A stretch of DNA of 49,136 bases from NCBI RefSeq assembly GCF_002101785.1, contig NZ_LQPJ01000118.1, positions 1 to 49,136 on the forward strand, in the 5' to 3' direction. How positions within the stretch are numbered: position 1 is the stretch's first letter; every line of letters begins with the position of its first letter. Both the position numbers and the translations under genes were made by a program. Positions 17,576-26,988 of the stretch are shown one piece after another. Origin of the DNA: Mycobacterium palustre. GTDB lineage: Bacteria > Actinomycetota > Actinomycetes > Mycobacteriales > Mycobacteriaceae. The notes beneath the pieces are model-generated. The model ran no database searches. It had not been told where the DNA came from and saw nothing but the letters and a program-made list of their open reading frames with translations.

Positions 17576-18890
17576 GCCGTTCGGGCGGCGGAACCTGCTG
17601 CGCGGCGCCGGGGCCCTCGCCGCGGCGGCGCTGGCCCCCGGGGCCGCCGGCTGCGCTCCCGGCGACGACGACGCGCTGACGTTCTTCTTCGCGGCCAACC
17701 CCGACGAACGCGACGCCCGGATCCGCATCGTCGACGAATTCCAGCGCCGCCATCCCGACATCAAGGTCCGGCCCGTGCTGTCGGCGCCCGGCGTCATGCA
17801 GCAACTGTCGACGTTCTGCGCCGGCGGCAAGTGCCCCGACGTGCTGATGACCTGGGATTTGACCTACGCCGAACTGGCGGCCCGGGGCGTGCTGCTGGAC
17901 CTCAACACGATGCTGGCCCGCGACCCGGCCTTCGCTGCGGAACTGAAGTCCGACGGCATCGGCGCGCTTTATGACTCCTTCAGGTTCGACGGGGGCCAAT
18001 ACGCATTTCCCGAGCAGTGGTCGGGAAACTACCTGTTCTTCAACAAGCGGCTGTTCGCCGAGGCCGGGGTGCCGGGGCCGCCCAAGTCCTGGGAGCACCC
18101 GTGGAGCTTCGAGGAGTTCCTCGAGACCGCCACCGCCCTGACGAAGCGGGCGGCGTCGGGCCGGGTCACCCAGTGGGGCTTCGTCAACATGTGGTTCTCG
18201 TACTACTCCGCCGGGCTGTTCGCCATGAACAACGGTGTGCCGTGGTCCAGCCCGCTGATGAACCCGACCCACTTCAACTTCGGCGACGACGCGTTCATCG
18301 AGGCCGTGCAGTTCTACGCCGACCTCGCCAACAAGCACAAGGTGGCCCCCAACGCATCCGAGGTGCAGTCGATGTCCACGCCCGACCTGTTCGCGTCGGG
18401 CCGGGCGGCGATCGCGATGGGCGGCCACTGGCGGTACCAGACGTTCATCCGCGCCGACGGCCTGGACTTCGACGTCACCGCGTTGCCGGTGGGGCCGCGG
18501 CGGCGGGGGCAGCCCGCACGATCCAACATCGGGTCCACCGGGCTGGCGATCTCCGCGAGCAGTCCGCGCAAGGAGCAGGCTTGGGAATTCGTCAAATTTG
18601 CGACCGGCCCGGTCGGCCAGGCGTTGATCGGTGAGTCCAGCCTGTTCGTGCCGGTGCTGCGGTCCGCGCTCAGCGCGACCGGGTTCGCCGAGGCGCATCG
18701 CGGCGTCGACAACCTCGCGATCCTCACCGAGGGTCCGGTGAATTCGGAAGGGCTGCCGGTCACCCCGGCCTGGGAGAAGATCGTTGCGCTGATGGACCGC
18801 AGCTTCGGACCGGTGCTGCGCGGATCTCGCCCGGCGGCGTCGCTGGCCGACCTATCGCCCGCGCTCGACGAGGTGCTGCGCAGCCCATGA
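17565..18890 (+). CDS. ABC transporter sugar-binding lipoprotein (Rv2041c-like)
   Basis: 441 residues from ATG 17565 with GGGAG four bases upstream. The signal sequence has a twin arginine (Arg8-Arg9 in GRRNLLRG), a hydrophobic Ala-rich core and the lipobox GAAGC with Cys30, so a Tat-type lipoprotein is likely. The mature part is an extracellular solute-binding protein family 1 (PEQWSGNYLFFNKRLFAEAG, AAIAMGGHWRYQTF). It delivers a sugar or glycerophosphodiester-like solute to the permeases encoded next; the ligand cannot be read from sequence. The TGA overlaps the next ATG by 4 nt. Confidence 0.9.
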   Translation: MVDRPFGRRNLLRGAGALAAAALAPGAAGCAPGDDDALTFFFAANPDERDARIRIVDEFQRRHPDIKVRPVLSAPGVMQQLSTFCAGGKCPDVLMTWDLTYAELAARGVLLDLNTMLARDPAFAAELKSDGIGALYDSFRFDGGQYAFPEQWSGNYLFFNKRLFAEAGVPGPPKSWEHPWSFEEFLETATALTKRAASGRVTQWGFVNMWFSYYSAGLFAMNNGVPWSSPLMNPTHFNFGDDAFIEAVQFYADLANKHKVAPNASEVQSMSTPDLFASGRAAIAMGGHWRYQTFIRADGLDFDVTALPVGPRRRGQPARSNIGSTGLAISASSPRKEQAWEFVKFATGPVGQALIGESSLFVPVLRSALSATGFAEAHRGVDNLAILTEGPVNSEGLPVTPAWEKIVALMDRSFGPVLRGSRPAASLADLSPALDEVLRSP

Positions 18891-19840
18891 CGTCGGTGGA
18901 CACACCCGCCGCCACGCCGGCCGGCGTGAAGCGGCCCAAGGGCCAGATCTCGCGCCGGCGCGCGCGGGCCGGTCGCCTGTTCGTCGCGCCGAACCTGGCC
19001 GCGGTGGCGGTGTTCATGCTCTTTCCGCTCGGATTCTCGCTGTACATGAGCTTTCAGCAGTGGGACGTGTTCAGGCCGCCGAAGTTCGTGGGGCTGAGGA
19101 ACTTTCAGCAGCTCTTCACGTCTGACCCGCTGTTTTTGATCGCCATCCGCAACACGGTCGTCTTCACCGTGGGGACGGTCGTGCCGACCATTGTGGTCAG
19201 CCTGGTCGTGGCCGGCGTGCTCAACCGGAAGGTCAAGGGGATCGGCGTCTTTCGCACCATCGTGTTTCTGCCGCTGGCCATCTCGTCGGTGGTCATGGCC
19301 GTGGTGTGGCAGTTCGTCTTCAACACCGACAACGGCCTGCTCAACATCATGCTCGGCTGGGTGGGGATCGGCCCCGTCCCGTGGCTGGTCGACCCCAAGT
19401 GGGCCATGGTCTCGCTGTGCATGGTCAGCGTGTGGAGGAGCGTGCCGTTCGCCACCGTGATCTTGCTCGCGGCGATGCAGGGCGTGCCGGAGACGGTGTA
19501 CGAGGCGGCCAGAATCGATGGCGCGGGCGAGATCCGGCAGTTCGTGTTCATCACTGTGCCGTTGATCCGGGGGGCCATGTCGTTCGTCGTGGTCATTTCG
19601 ATCATCCACGCGTTCCAGGCGTTCGACCTGATCTATGTCCTCAACGGCGCCAACGGTGGACCGGAATCCGCAACCTACGTGCTGGGCATCATGCTGTTCC
19701 AGCACGCGTTCTCGTTCTTGGAATTCGGCTACGCGTCCGCGCTGGCGTGGGTGATGTTTGCCATCTTGCTGGTGCTGACCGTGCTGCAACTGCGGTTCAC
19801 GCGGCAACGATCCCTGGAGGCCGCGAGTGGCCTCCGCTGA
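18887..19840 (+). CDS. ABC sugar transporter permease, MalF type (Rv2040c-like)
   Basis: 317 residues with six predicted membrane helices after a basic 35-residue N-terminus. The coupling EAA loop reads YEAARIDGAGEIRQFVFITVPLIRG and contacts the ATPase. The ATG overlaps the preceding stop (ATGA) and the end overlaps the next permease gene by 14 nt, so the four transporter genes form one translationally coupled unit. Confidence 0.92.
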   Translation: MTSVDTPAATPAGVKRPKGQISRRRARAGRLFVAPNLAAVAVFMLFPLGFSLYMSFQQWDVFRPPKFVGLRNFQQLFTSDPLFLIAIRNTVVFTVGTVVPTIVVSLVVAGVLNRKVKGIGVFRTIVFLPLAISSVVMAVVWQFVFNTDNGLLNIMLGWVGIGPVPWLVDPKWAMVSLCMVSVWRSVPFATVILLAAMQGVPETVYEAARIDGAGEIRQFVFITVPLIRGAMSFVVVISIIHAFQAFDLIYVLNGANGGPESATYVLGIMLFQHAFSFLEFGYASALAWVMFAILLVLTVLQLRFTRQRSLEAASGLR

Positions 19841-20669
19841 GCGGGTATTCAGGCGCGGCGTCCTGCGGGCCGTCGCGGTCTACTGCGCGCTGCTGGGCAT
19901 CGCGTGGTGCTGGCTGTTCCCGATCGCCTGGGCGGTGTCGGGTTCGCTGAAAAGGGAAGGCGAGGTCACCGAGCCCAGGCTGCTGCCGGCTCACCCGCGG
20001 TGGTCCAACTACACCGAGGTGTTCTCGCTGCTGCCGTTCTGGCGCATGTTCTTCAACACCGTGCTGTACGCCGGCTGCGTCACCGCGGGGCAGGTGTTCT
20101 TCTGCTCACTGGCGGGGTACGCGTTCGCCCGGCTGCATTTTCGCGGCCGCGACACCCTGTTCGTGCTGTACCTGGGCACGCTGATGGTGCCGCTGACCGT
20201 TACGGTGATCCCGCAGTTCATCCTGATGCGGGCCCTGGGCTGGGTCGACACGCCCTGGGCGATGATCGTTCCGGGCCTTTTCGGCAGCGCGTTCGGCACA
20301 TACCTCATGCGGCAGTTCTTCCGAACACTGCCAACCGATCTCGAGGAGGCGGCGATCCTTGACGGCTGTTCCCCGTGGCAGATTTACTGGCGCATCCTGC
20401 TGCCGCACGCCCGGCCCGCGGTGCTGGTGCTTGCCGTGCTTACCTGGGTCAACGTGTGGAACGACTTTTTGTGGCCGCTGCTGATGCTGCAACGCAACAG
20501 CCTGGCGACGCTGACGCTCGGCCTGGTCCGGCTGCGCGGCGAGTACGTCGCGCGCTGGCCCATCATCATGGCGGCCTCGATGATCATCATGGTGCCTTTG
20601 GTCGTCATCTACGCGATCGCGCAGCGTTCCTTCGTCCGCGGCATCGCCGTCACCGGGATGGGCGGGTAG
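19827..20669 (+). CDS. ABC sugar transporter permease, MalG type (Rv2039c-like)
   Basis: 280 residues from GTG 19827, with CTGGAGG 8 nt upstream inside the preceding gene. It has six predicted helices and the coupling loop EEAAILDGCSPWQIYWRILLP. With the MalF-type protein it forms the membrane channel of the importer. The stop is 3 nt before the ATPase start. Confidence 0.92.
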   Translation: MASAERVFRRGVLRAVAVYCALLGIAWCWLFPIAWAVSGSLKREGEVTEPRLLPAHPRWSNYTEVFSLLPFWRMFFNTVLYAGCVTAGQVFFCSLAGYAFARLHFRGRDTLFVLYLGTLMVPLTVTVIPQFILMRALGWVDTPWAMIVPGLFGSAFGTYLMRQFFRTLPTDLEEAAILDGCSPWQIYWRILLPHARPAVLVLAVLTWVNVWNDFLWPLLMLQRNSLATLTLGLVRLRGEYVARWPIIMAASMIIMVPLVVIYAIAQRSFVRGIAVTGMGG

Positions 20670-20672
20670 CCG

Positions 20673-21743
20673 ATGGCGTCGGTGAGCTTCGAGCAGGCGA
20701 CGCGGCGCTACCCCGGGGCTGAGCGCCCGGCGCTCGACGGTTTGGACCTCGCGGTCGGCGACGGCGAATTCGTGGTCCTGGTGGGGCCTTCCGGGTGCGG
20801 CAAGACGACCTCGCTGCGGATGGTCGCCGGGCTGGAAACGGTGGACTCCGGACGCATCCGCATCGGCGACCGCGACGTCACGCACATCGATCCCAAGGAT
20901 CGCGACGTCGCGATGGTCTTCCAGAATTACGCGCTATACCCCCACATGACGGTGGCGCAGAACATGGGCTTTGCCCTCAAGATCGCCAAGACCCCGAAGG
21001 CCGAGATCCGCGAGCAGGTGCTGGCCGCCGCCAAACTGCTTGACCTGCAACCCTATCTGGACCGCAAACCCAAAGACCTTTCCGGCGGGCAGCGTCAGCG
21101 GGTGGCGATGGGCCGGGCGATCGTGCGTCGCCCCCAGGTGTTCTTGATGGACGAGCCGCTGTCCAATCTGGACGCCAAGCTGCGGGTGCAGACCCGCAAC
21201 CAGATCGCCGCGTTGCAACGCCGGCTGGGCACCACCACCGTCTACGTCACCCACGATCAGGTCGAGGCGATGACCATGGGCGACCGGGTGGCGGTGCTGT
21301 GCGACGGTGTGCTGCAACAGTGTGCGGCGCCGCGCGAGCTCTACCGCAATCCCGGGAACGTCTTCGTCGCGGGCTTCATCGGCTCCCCGGCGATGAATCT
21401 GTTCAGGCTGCCGATAGTCGATTCCTCGGTGTCGCTGGGGGACTGGCCCATCCAGGTTCCGCGCCAGATCGCCGGCTCGGCAAGCGAAGTCGTGGTCGGT
21501 GTCCGTCCCGAGCACTTCGAGCTCGGTGGCGTTGGCGTGGAGATGGAAGTCGACGTGGTCGAGGAGCTCGGGGCCGACGCCTACGTGTACGGCCGGATCA
21601 CGGGCTCCGGCAAGGTGATCGACCAGCCGATCGTCGCGCGCGCCGACGGGCGTCACCCGCCGGAGAAAGGCAGCCGGGTGCGGCTGCATCCGGAGCCCGG
21701 GCATGTGCACTTCTTCGGCACGGACGGTGATCGACTTGCCTGA
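20673..21743 (+). CDS. ABC transporter ATPase, MalK/UgpC type (Rv2038c-like)
   Basis: 356 residues from ATG 20673. Walker A is GPSGCGKTT (38-46), the signature is LSGGQRQR, Walker B is VFLMDEPLSNLD, and the H-loop lies in YVTHDQVEAMT. The C-terminal third (from about residue 235) is the TOBE/OB regulatory domain, with VVVGVRPEHFEL. It powers sugar uptake as a homodimer beneath the two permeases. The 3' end overlaps the patatin gene by 17 nt. Confidence 0.94.
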   Translation: MASVSFEQATRRYPGAERPALDGLDLAVGDGEFVVLVGPSGCGKTTSLRMVAGLETVDSGRIRIGDRDVTHIDPKDRDVAMVFQNYALYPHMTVAQNMGFALKIAKTPKAEIREQVLAAAKLLDLQPYLDRKPKDLSGGQRQRVAMGRAIVRRPQVFLMDEPLSNLDAKLRVQTRNQIAALQRRLGTTTVYVTHDQVEAMTMGDRVAVLCDGVLQQCAAPRELYRNPGNVFVAGFIGSPAMNLFRLPIVDSSVSLGDWPIQVPRQIAGSASEVVVGVRPEHFELGGVGVEMEVDVVEELGADAYVYGRITGSGKVIDQPIVARADGRHPPEKGSRVRLHPEPGHVHFFGTDGDRLA

Positions 21744-22704
21744 GGACCTCCCGAACACCGCCGACCTGGTCTTCGAGGGCGGCGGCGTCCGCGGCATCGG
21801 GCTGGTCGGAGCGGTCGACGCCCTGACCCAGGCCGGCTACCGGTTTCCCCGCATCGCCGGTAGCAGCGCCGGCGCGGTGGTGGCTTCCCTGGTGGCCGCG
21901 CTGCAGGTCGCCGGCGAACCGCTGACCCGGCTCGCCGAAGTGATGCGCCACATCGACTACCGGAAATTCTTGGACCGCAGCCTGATTGGGAAGACGCCGG
22001 TGATCGGCGGCGGACTTTCGCTGTTGCTGAACGACGGTGTCTACCGCGGCGCGTACCTCGAACGGCTGCTGGCCGGCCTGCTCGGCGACCTGGGTGTGCA
22101 CACTTTCGGAGACCTGCGCACCGGCGAGGAATCCGAACAGTTCGCCTGGTCGCTGGTCGTGGCCGCCAGCGACCTGTCGCGGCGCAGGCTGGTCCGTATC
22201 CCGTGGGACCTCGGCTCCTACGGCATCGACCCCGACGGATTTCCGGTCGCCCGGGCGGTGCACGCCTCCTCGGCGATTCCGTATGTGTTCGAACCGGTTC
22301 GGGTGGCCGGCGCCACCTGGGTCGACGGGGGATTGCTATCGGATTTCCCGGTGCAGCTGTTCGACCGGCCGGACCCGCGCTGGCCGACGTTCGGCATCCG
22401 CTTGTCGGCGCGTCCCGGCATTCCTCCCACCCATCCGGTCCGCGGGCCGGTGTCGCTGGGAATCGCGGCGATCGAGACGCTGGTGAGCAATCAGGACAAC
22501 GCCTACATCGACGACCCGTGCACCGTGCGGCGCACCATCTTCGTGCCCGCCGACGAAATGAGTCCGATCGACTTCGACATCACCGCCGAGCAGCGCGACG
22601 CCCTGTATCAACGCGGACTGCGAGCGGGCCAACAGTTCTTGCAGACGTGGGACTACGCGGACTTCCTGGCGGCCTGCGGCGGTCCGGTCGGGCCGACCTC
22701 CTGA
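21727..22704 (+). CDS. Patatin-like phospholipase (Rv2037c-like)
   Basis: 325 residues from GTG 21727; TTG 21736 is an alternative. The oxyanion-hole motif is EGGGVRG, the nucleophile elbow is GSSAG, and the catalytic Asp is in VDGGLLSDFPVQLF, so the Ser-Asp dyad of patatins is complete. It should hydrolyse acyl esters of lipids. It is the fifth gene of the ABC cassette and overlaps the ATPase gene by 17 nt. Coupling to an importer suggests it acts on an imported acylated or glycerophospholipid-derived compound, which is inference. The M. tuberculosis homologue is listed, from memory, as a membrane protein, but I see no clear signal peptide. Confidence 0.87.
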   Translation: MIDLPEDLPNTADLVFEGGGVRGIGLVGAVDALTQAGYRFPRIAGSSAGAVVASLVAALQVAGEPLTRLAEVMRHIDYRKFLDRSLIGKTPVIGGGLSLLLNDGVYRGAYLERLLAGLLGDLGVHTFGDLRTGEESEQFAWSLVVAASDLSRRRLVRIPWDLGSYGIDPDGFPVARAVHASSAIPYVFEPVRVAGATWVDGGLLSDFPVQLFDRPDPRWPTFGIRLSARPGIPPTHPVRGPVSLGIAAIETLVSNQDNAYIDDPCTVRRTIFVPADEMSPIDFDITAEQRDALYQRGLRAGQQFLQTWDYADFLAACGGPVGPTS

Positions 22705-22714
22705 GCCGACCTAT

Positions 22715-22990
22715 TCACCCGCGCGCGGAACCCATCGCATCGAGGCGGCGCTTGACGCGCGCGATGTCGTCTTCGGTGGGCATTGCGTCCGTGACGCGGG
22801 TGATCGCCACGCCGACATCGACGGTGCTGATCGGCCGATGCCTTTGCATGACGAGTTCGCTTGTGATGGCGGTGATCTCGTCGCTGGACGGGCGCCGACC
22901 CGGCAGCGGGTGACCGGTGGCCGGCACGCCGCCGGCGTAGCCCGCCCGCAAAAACGCGACAATGCTTGACACCCAATGGGACAGATCCAT
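22715..22990 (-). CDS. DUF3349 family protein
   Basis: 91 residues. The sequence WVSSIVAFLRAGYAGGVPATGHPLPGRR followed by SSDEITAITSEL and a DVGVAITRVTDAMPTEDDIARVK segment matches the small mycobacterial DUF3349 family (for example Rv0543c). Function unknown. It is probably a soluble helical domain. It is convergent with the patatin gene, with only 10 bp between the stops. Confidence 0.8.
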   Translation of the reverse strand: MDLSHWVSSIVAFLRAGYAGGVPATGHPLPGRRPSSDEITAITSELVMQRHRPISTVDVGVAITRVTDAMPTEDDIARVKRRLDAMGSARG

Positions 22991-23257
22991 ACGTCCACCT
23001 CGCTAACCGCCACACGCTGAAAACTAGCGGTGCTTAAAACTTAGCAGTGACAACGGCAATAGCCCGGTAACACCACGGTTACGCGCCCATTTTTATTTCG
23101 AATCTTTTCGACAAAGGCATGGCTCTTTTGCGCCTTATCGGTTATTGACCGCCGCAAAATTTCTGTAACGATTATCGCCGCCCTTGCGGCGATTCCATCC
23201 CGTCCGCGCGGGCGTGCCGCAACGGTGTTCGCCGGCAAGGCTTTCTAGGATTGCCCG
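22991..23257. other. Intergenic region with a lower-GC core and a strong hairpin
   Basis: The stretch 23030-23175 is far more A/T-rich than its surroundings (runs such as TTTTTATTTCG). It contains an inverted repeat GTAAC-N6-GTTAC at 23067-23082. A perfect 8-bp stem (ATCGCCGC/GCGGCGAT) with a CCTT loop lies at 23174-23193, about 65 nt before the DUF3097 gene. It probably holds the divergent promoters of the DUF3349 and DUF3097 genes; no exact promoter can be assigned. Confidence 0.5.
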
Positions 23258-24094
23258 GTGGTGGATCGCTATGGAACCGATGTCCTGGCCGCGCGCCGGC
23301 GCAAGCCCCGCTCGACCGAGCACCCCGCCGAGCTCGGCTTGGTCGTGGAGGACGTGGAAACCGGCTACGTCGGCGCGGTGGTCCGCGTCGAATACGGCCG
23401 CGTCCAGCTGGAGGACCGGCACGGCCGCACCCGCGGTTTCCCGTTGGGCCCCGGATATCTGATCGACGGCCGCCCGGTCATACTCACCGCGCCGCGACGC
23501 GCTGCGCCTCCCGCCACGGCCAAAACGGCGTCCGGCTCCGTCGCGGTGCCCGGCGCCCGCGCCCGGGTCGCGCTCGCCAGCCGCATCTACGTCGAGGGTC
23601 GCCACGACGCCGAACTCATCGCACAGGTGTGGGGCGAGGACTTGCGCATCGAGGGGGTCGTCGTCGAGCACCTCGGTGGCATCGACGATCTGGTGGGCGT
23701 CGTGGCGGAGTTCGCGCCGGGGCCCGGGCGCCGGTTGGGCGTGCTCGTCGACCACCTGGTGGCCGGATCGAAGGAGGCGCGGATCGCCGAGGCGGTACGA
23801 CGAGGACCGGGCGGGCCGCACACCCTGGTCGTCGGCCACCCGTACGTGGACATCTGGCAGGCGGTGAAACCGCAACGGCTCGGCCTGGCCGCCTGGCCGG
23901 TTGTGCCGCGGCACATGCAGTGGAAGCACGGCGCGTGCGCGGCGCTGGGCCTGCCCTACGCCGGTCAGGCGGACATCGCCCGGGCCTGGCGGCACATTCG
24001 CTCGCGGGTGCGGGACTGGAACGATCTGGAGCCGGAGCTCATCGGCCGCGTCGAGGAGCTCATCGACTTCGTGACGCAGCCGCCCGACACCTGA
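23258..24094 (+). CDS. DUF3097 family protein
   Basis: 278 residues from GTG 23258; GTG 23261 is equally possible. Residues 20-80 form a small beta-rich domain (VEDVETGYVGAVVRVEYGRVQLEDR). Residues 105-200 contain IYVEGRHDAELIAQVWG and a downstream LGVLVDHLVAGSKEARI, which resemble the EG..D and Asp-containing strands of TOPRIM nucleotidyl-transfer domains. The end of the protein has conserved WPVVPRHMQWKHG. Actinobacterial DUF3097 proteins have no known function. A nucleic-acid role is inference from the TOPRIM resemblance, and the second acidic motif reads DHL rather than DxD. Confidence 0.8.
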   Translation: MVDRYGTDVLAARRRKPRSTEHPAELGLVVEDVETGYVGAVVRVEYGRVQLEDRHGRTRGFPLGPGYLIDGRPVILTAPRRAAPPATAKTASGSVAVPGARARVALASRIYVEGRHDAELIAQVWGEDLRIEGVVVEHLGGIDDLVGVVAEFAPGPGRRLGVLVDHLVAGSKEARIAEAVRRGPGGPHTLVVGHPYVDIWQAVKPQRLGLAAWPVVPRHMQWKHGACAALGLPYAGQADIARAWRHIRSRVRDWNDLEPELIGRVEELIDFVTQPPDT

Positions 24095-24450
24095 CGCTCG
24101 CCACCGCCGCAGCGCTCGGCGGGTCGACCGGCGCCAAAAGATCCGCGGGATTTTATTCATTGAACGGACGGCTCGGCGGCCCGCGACCTGCCCGCCGAAC
24201 GCGTCGCCGCACCCGATCAGCTACCGTGGCCGCCCGGCAACGGACCGACGAAGCCCACTACATCGGGCAGAGTACGTCGTGCCGAGCAACCCGTCCCGCG
24301 GCCGCGCGATCCCCGGCGGCCCCGATGTTTCAGGCAAGCCGGGCCGCCGATCCGGGCCGTGCGCCGATGCCGCCCGCCGTCACACATCGGTCGTCACGAG
24401 CACTAACTCCGTGACCACCCGAGCAACAGTGCGAAAACGGAGGAAGTTTC
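24095..24450. other. Intergenic region upstream of the OsmC operon
   Basis: This 356-bp stretch has no open frame that looks coding. It should contain the promoter of the OsmC-to-FNT operon. The only firm signal is the ribosome site CGGAGGAAG just before the osmC ATG. I see no convincing ECF-type promoter pair or palindrome. Confidence 0.5.
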
Positions 24451-24990
24451 ATGAGCAACGCGCTCGTCATCGACGCCGAGGGACTCGACCGGCTGTCCTG
24501 TAACGCCAAGGCCAACCCCGAGACCGGCAAGAAGACGCTGAAAGCCACGACGGTTTGCGAGGCGGGCTTTCGCAACATGACCTACGTGCGCGATCTGGCG
24601 CCGATGCTGGTCGGCGAACCGCCCGCGCTCCTCGGTGACGACTCGGCGCCCAACCCCTCGGAAACCGCCCTGGCCGCGCTGGGGTCCTGCATCTCGGTCG
24701 GCCTGCTGGCGAACGCCACGCACCGCGGCGTGACGCTGACCAAGATCGAGGTCGAGATGGAGGGCGACATCGACATCTCGGCCGTATGGGGCGTCGGCGA
24801 CACCCCGGCCGGGAAACGGCTGGGTTTCACCGCGGTTCGGTGCAACGTCACCCTGGCCGGCGATGCCGACGACGCGACGCTGAAGGACATTCACGACACC
24901 GCGATCGCGTGGTCGCCGGTGGTGAACACGTTCCAGCGCCCGGTGCGCGTCGAGTCGAGCCTTTCCAGCCTTTCCAGCGACAAGACATGA
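24451..24990 (+). CDS. OsmC family peroxiredoxin-like protein
   Basis: 179 residues, preceded by GGAGGAAG 8 nt upstream. It has the OsmC fold with PSETALAALGSCISVGL, where the cysteine aligns with one of the two active cysteines of the family. A second cysteine occurs earlier (TTVCEAGF), but it is not clear that it is the partner. OsmC/Ohr proteins reduce organic hydroperoxides or react with reactive sulfur. It is the first gene of a tight five-gene run; the acyl-CoA dehydrogenase-like gene starts 12 nt downstream. Confidence 0.85.
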   Translation: MSNALVIDAEGLDRLSCNAKANPETGKKTLKATTVCEAGFRNMTYVRDLAPMLVGEPPALLGDDSAPNPSETALAALGSCISVGLLANATHRGVTLTKIEVEMEGDIDISAVWGVGDTPAGKRLGFTAVRCNVTLAGDADDATLKDIHDTAIAWSPVVNTFQRPVRVESSLSSLSSDKT

Positions 24991-25002
24991 GGAATCACTG
25001 AC

Positions 25003-26070
25003 ATGACGGCGACGATGAACCCCGCGGCCGGCCGGTTGGATCTCGAACTGCTGGAGGACATTCGGGCCCACGCCGCCGAATTGGACCGCGGCGGACACCA
25101 GTCCCGCCGCAGTTTCGCGGCCCTCGGCGCCGCCGGCCTGCTCGGCATCGGCGCCCCCGGAAACGCCGACGCCCGCCTGCCCGAAATGGCCGACGTGATC
25201 CGGCTGGTCTCCGGTGAGTGCCTGAGCACCGGATTTTCGCTGTGGGCACACCGGATTCCGGTGGAGTACTTGCTCACCGCCGCAACCCCGTTCAGCGCGG
25301 CCGCGGTCCAGCCGCTGCTCGCGGGAGCGGCGCTCGGAGTCACGGCAATGGCGGCGGCGTTCAAGGAGGCCGCGGGCTGCGGCGTCGTGGAATTGGCGGC
25401 CACCCCGGTTCCGGGCGGCTACGAGGTGTCGGGCCCGATCCGCTGGGCCAGCAACCTCTACGCCGACTCGACGATGGTCACGGCGGTGCGCACCGACGGG
25501 GGCGAAAGGCTGATCGTGGCCGTGCCGGTGGATGCGCCGGGCGTGGCCGTGGGCGACCACTTCGACCTGTTGGCGTTGGGCAGCACCGCCTCGTCGAACC
25601 TGAACCTGAACGCTGTCTACGTTCCCGGTGAGCAGGTGCTGTCGCGCGACTTCGACGGGTTCCTGCAGACGGTGCGCCCGACCTTCCTCGTCCTGCAGTC
25701 GGCCATGTGCCTGGGGCTGACGAAAACCGCCCTGCAACAGAGCAGGCTGGGGCTCGCGGGCGTCAACTCCGTCTTCGCCGCCGAGGTCGACGCGATCACG
25801 GAACGGCTGTCCTTGGCCGAGGCCACCTTGGCCCGGTTGGCCGCGGCCGTGGGCGGTCCGACGCCGCCGACAAAGAAGGAATTGCTGTCGCTGCGGCTCG
25901 ACGCTGCCCAATTGTCCGGCGCGAGCACGGATTTGGAGATCCGCACCGCCGGCGGCAAGGGTTACGCGAGCCGAACCCCGGCGAGCCGGCGCTACCGCGA
26001 GGCCGCGTTCATCCCGGTCCAGTCTCCGTCGGAGGCCCAACTGCGCTGGGAGCTGTCCCGGTGCGCGTGA
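25003..26070 (+). CDS. Acyl-CoA dehydrogenase family protein
   Basis: 355 residues. It has an ACAD-like arrangement of N-terminal helices, a middle beta domain (GGYEVSGPIRWASNLY, FDLLALGSTASSNLNL) and C-terminal helices ending GGKGYASRTPASRRYREAAF and PVQSPSEAQLRWEL. It is shorter than classical acyl-CoA dehydrogenases (about 380-400). The canonical catalytic Glu cannot be placed with confidence, so it may be a flavin monooxygenase-like or redox-partner member of the superfamily. Its place between osmC and an ECF sigma gene suggests oxidative or sulfur chemistry rather than fatty-acid oxidation; this is inference. Confidence 0.78.
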   Translation: MTATMNPAAGRLDLELLEDIRAHAAELDRGGHQSRRSFAALGAAGLLGIGAPGNADARLPEMADVIRLVSGECLSTGFSLWAHRIPVEYLLTAATPFSAAAVQPLLAGAALGVTAMAAAFKEAAGCGVVELAATPVPGGYEVSGPIRWASNLYADSTMVTAVRTDGGERLIVAVPVDAPGVAVGDHFDLLALGSTASSNLNLNAVYVPGEQVLSRDFDGFLQTVRPTFLVLQSAMCLGLTKTALQQSRLGLAGVNSVFAAEVDAITERLSLAEATLARLAAAVGGPTPPTKKELLSLRLDAAQLSGASTDLEIRTAGGKGYASRTPASRRYREAAFIPVQSPSEAQLRWELSRCA

Positions 26071-26080
26071 GCGCGGCCCG

Positions 26081-26718
<638 letters not shown>

Positions 26719-26722
<4 letters not shown>

Positions 26723-26988
26723 CCGTCTACGACAACACCGTCCCCGCCATCGACTGCGTCGACTTCGTCCGCCTCGTCGACGAACTCGTCGATTCCGACC
26801 CGCAGCTGTGGGGACCGATCGTGGCCAAGCACCTCGAGGAGTGCCCGCCCTGCCTGGTCTACCTGCAACAAATGCTCGACCTCAAGATCCTGCTCAACCA
26901 CGTCTTCCGCGGGGAAAGGCTCGGCGACTCGGACGTCGCGGGGGTCATCAGCGCGATCGACGACTTCAAGAAAGGCCAACACCGATGA
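26719..26988 (+). CDS. Small zinc-finger (ZAS-type) anti-sigma factor-like protein
   Basis: 89 residues from ATG 26719, overlapping the sigma stop (ATGA). The segment KHLEECPPCLVYL contains His-x3-Cys-x2-Cys, the motif of zinc-binding anti-sigma domains. An additional Cys at position 13 (DCVDFVRLVDEL) could complete the metal site. There is no membrane helix, so it would be a soluble redox-sensitive regulator of the RsrA/RshA type. It is shorter than many of these and was identified by motif and position. It ends in an ATGA overlap with the FNT gene. Confidence 0.75.

Noticed and set aside
18314..19807. 497-codon minus-strand open frame over the transporter genes
   Set aside because: Shadow of the lipoprotein and permease genes, extremely His/Asp/Arg-rich, no recognisable domain.
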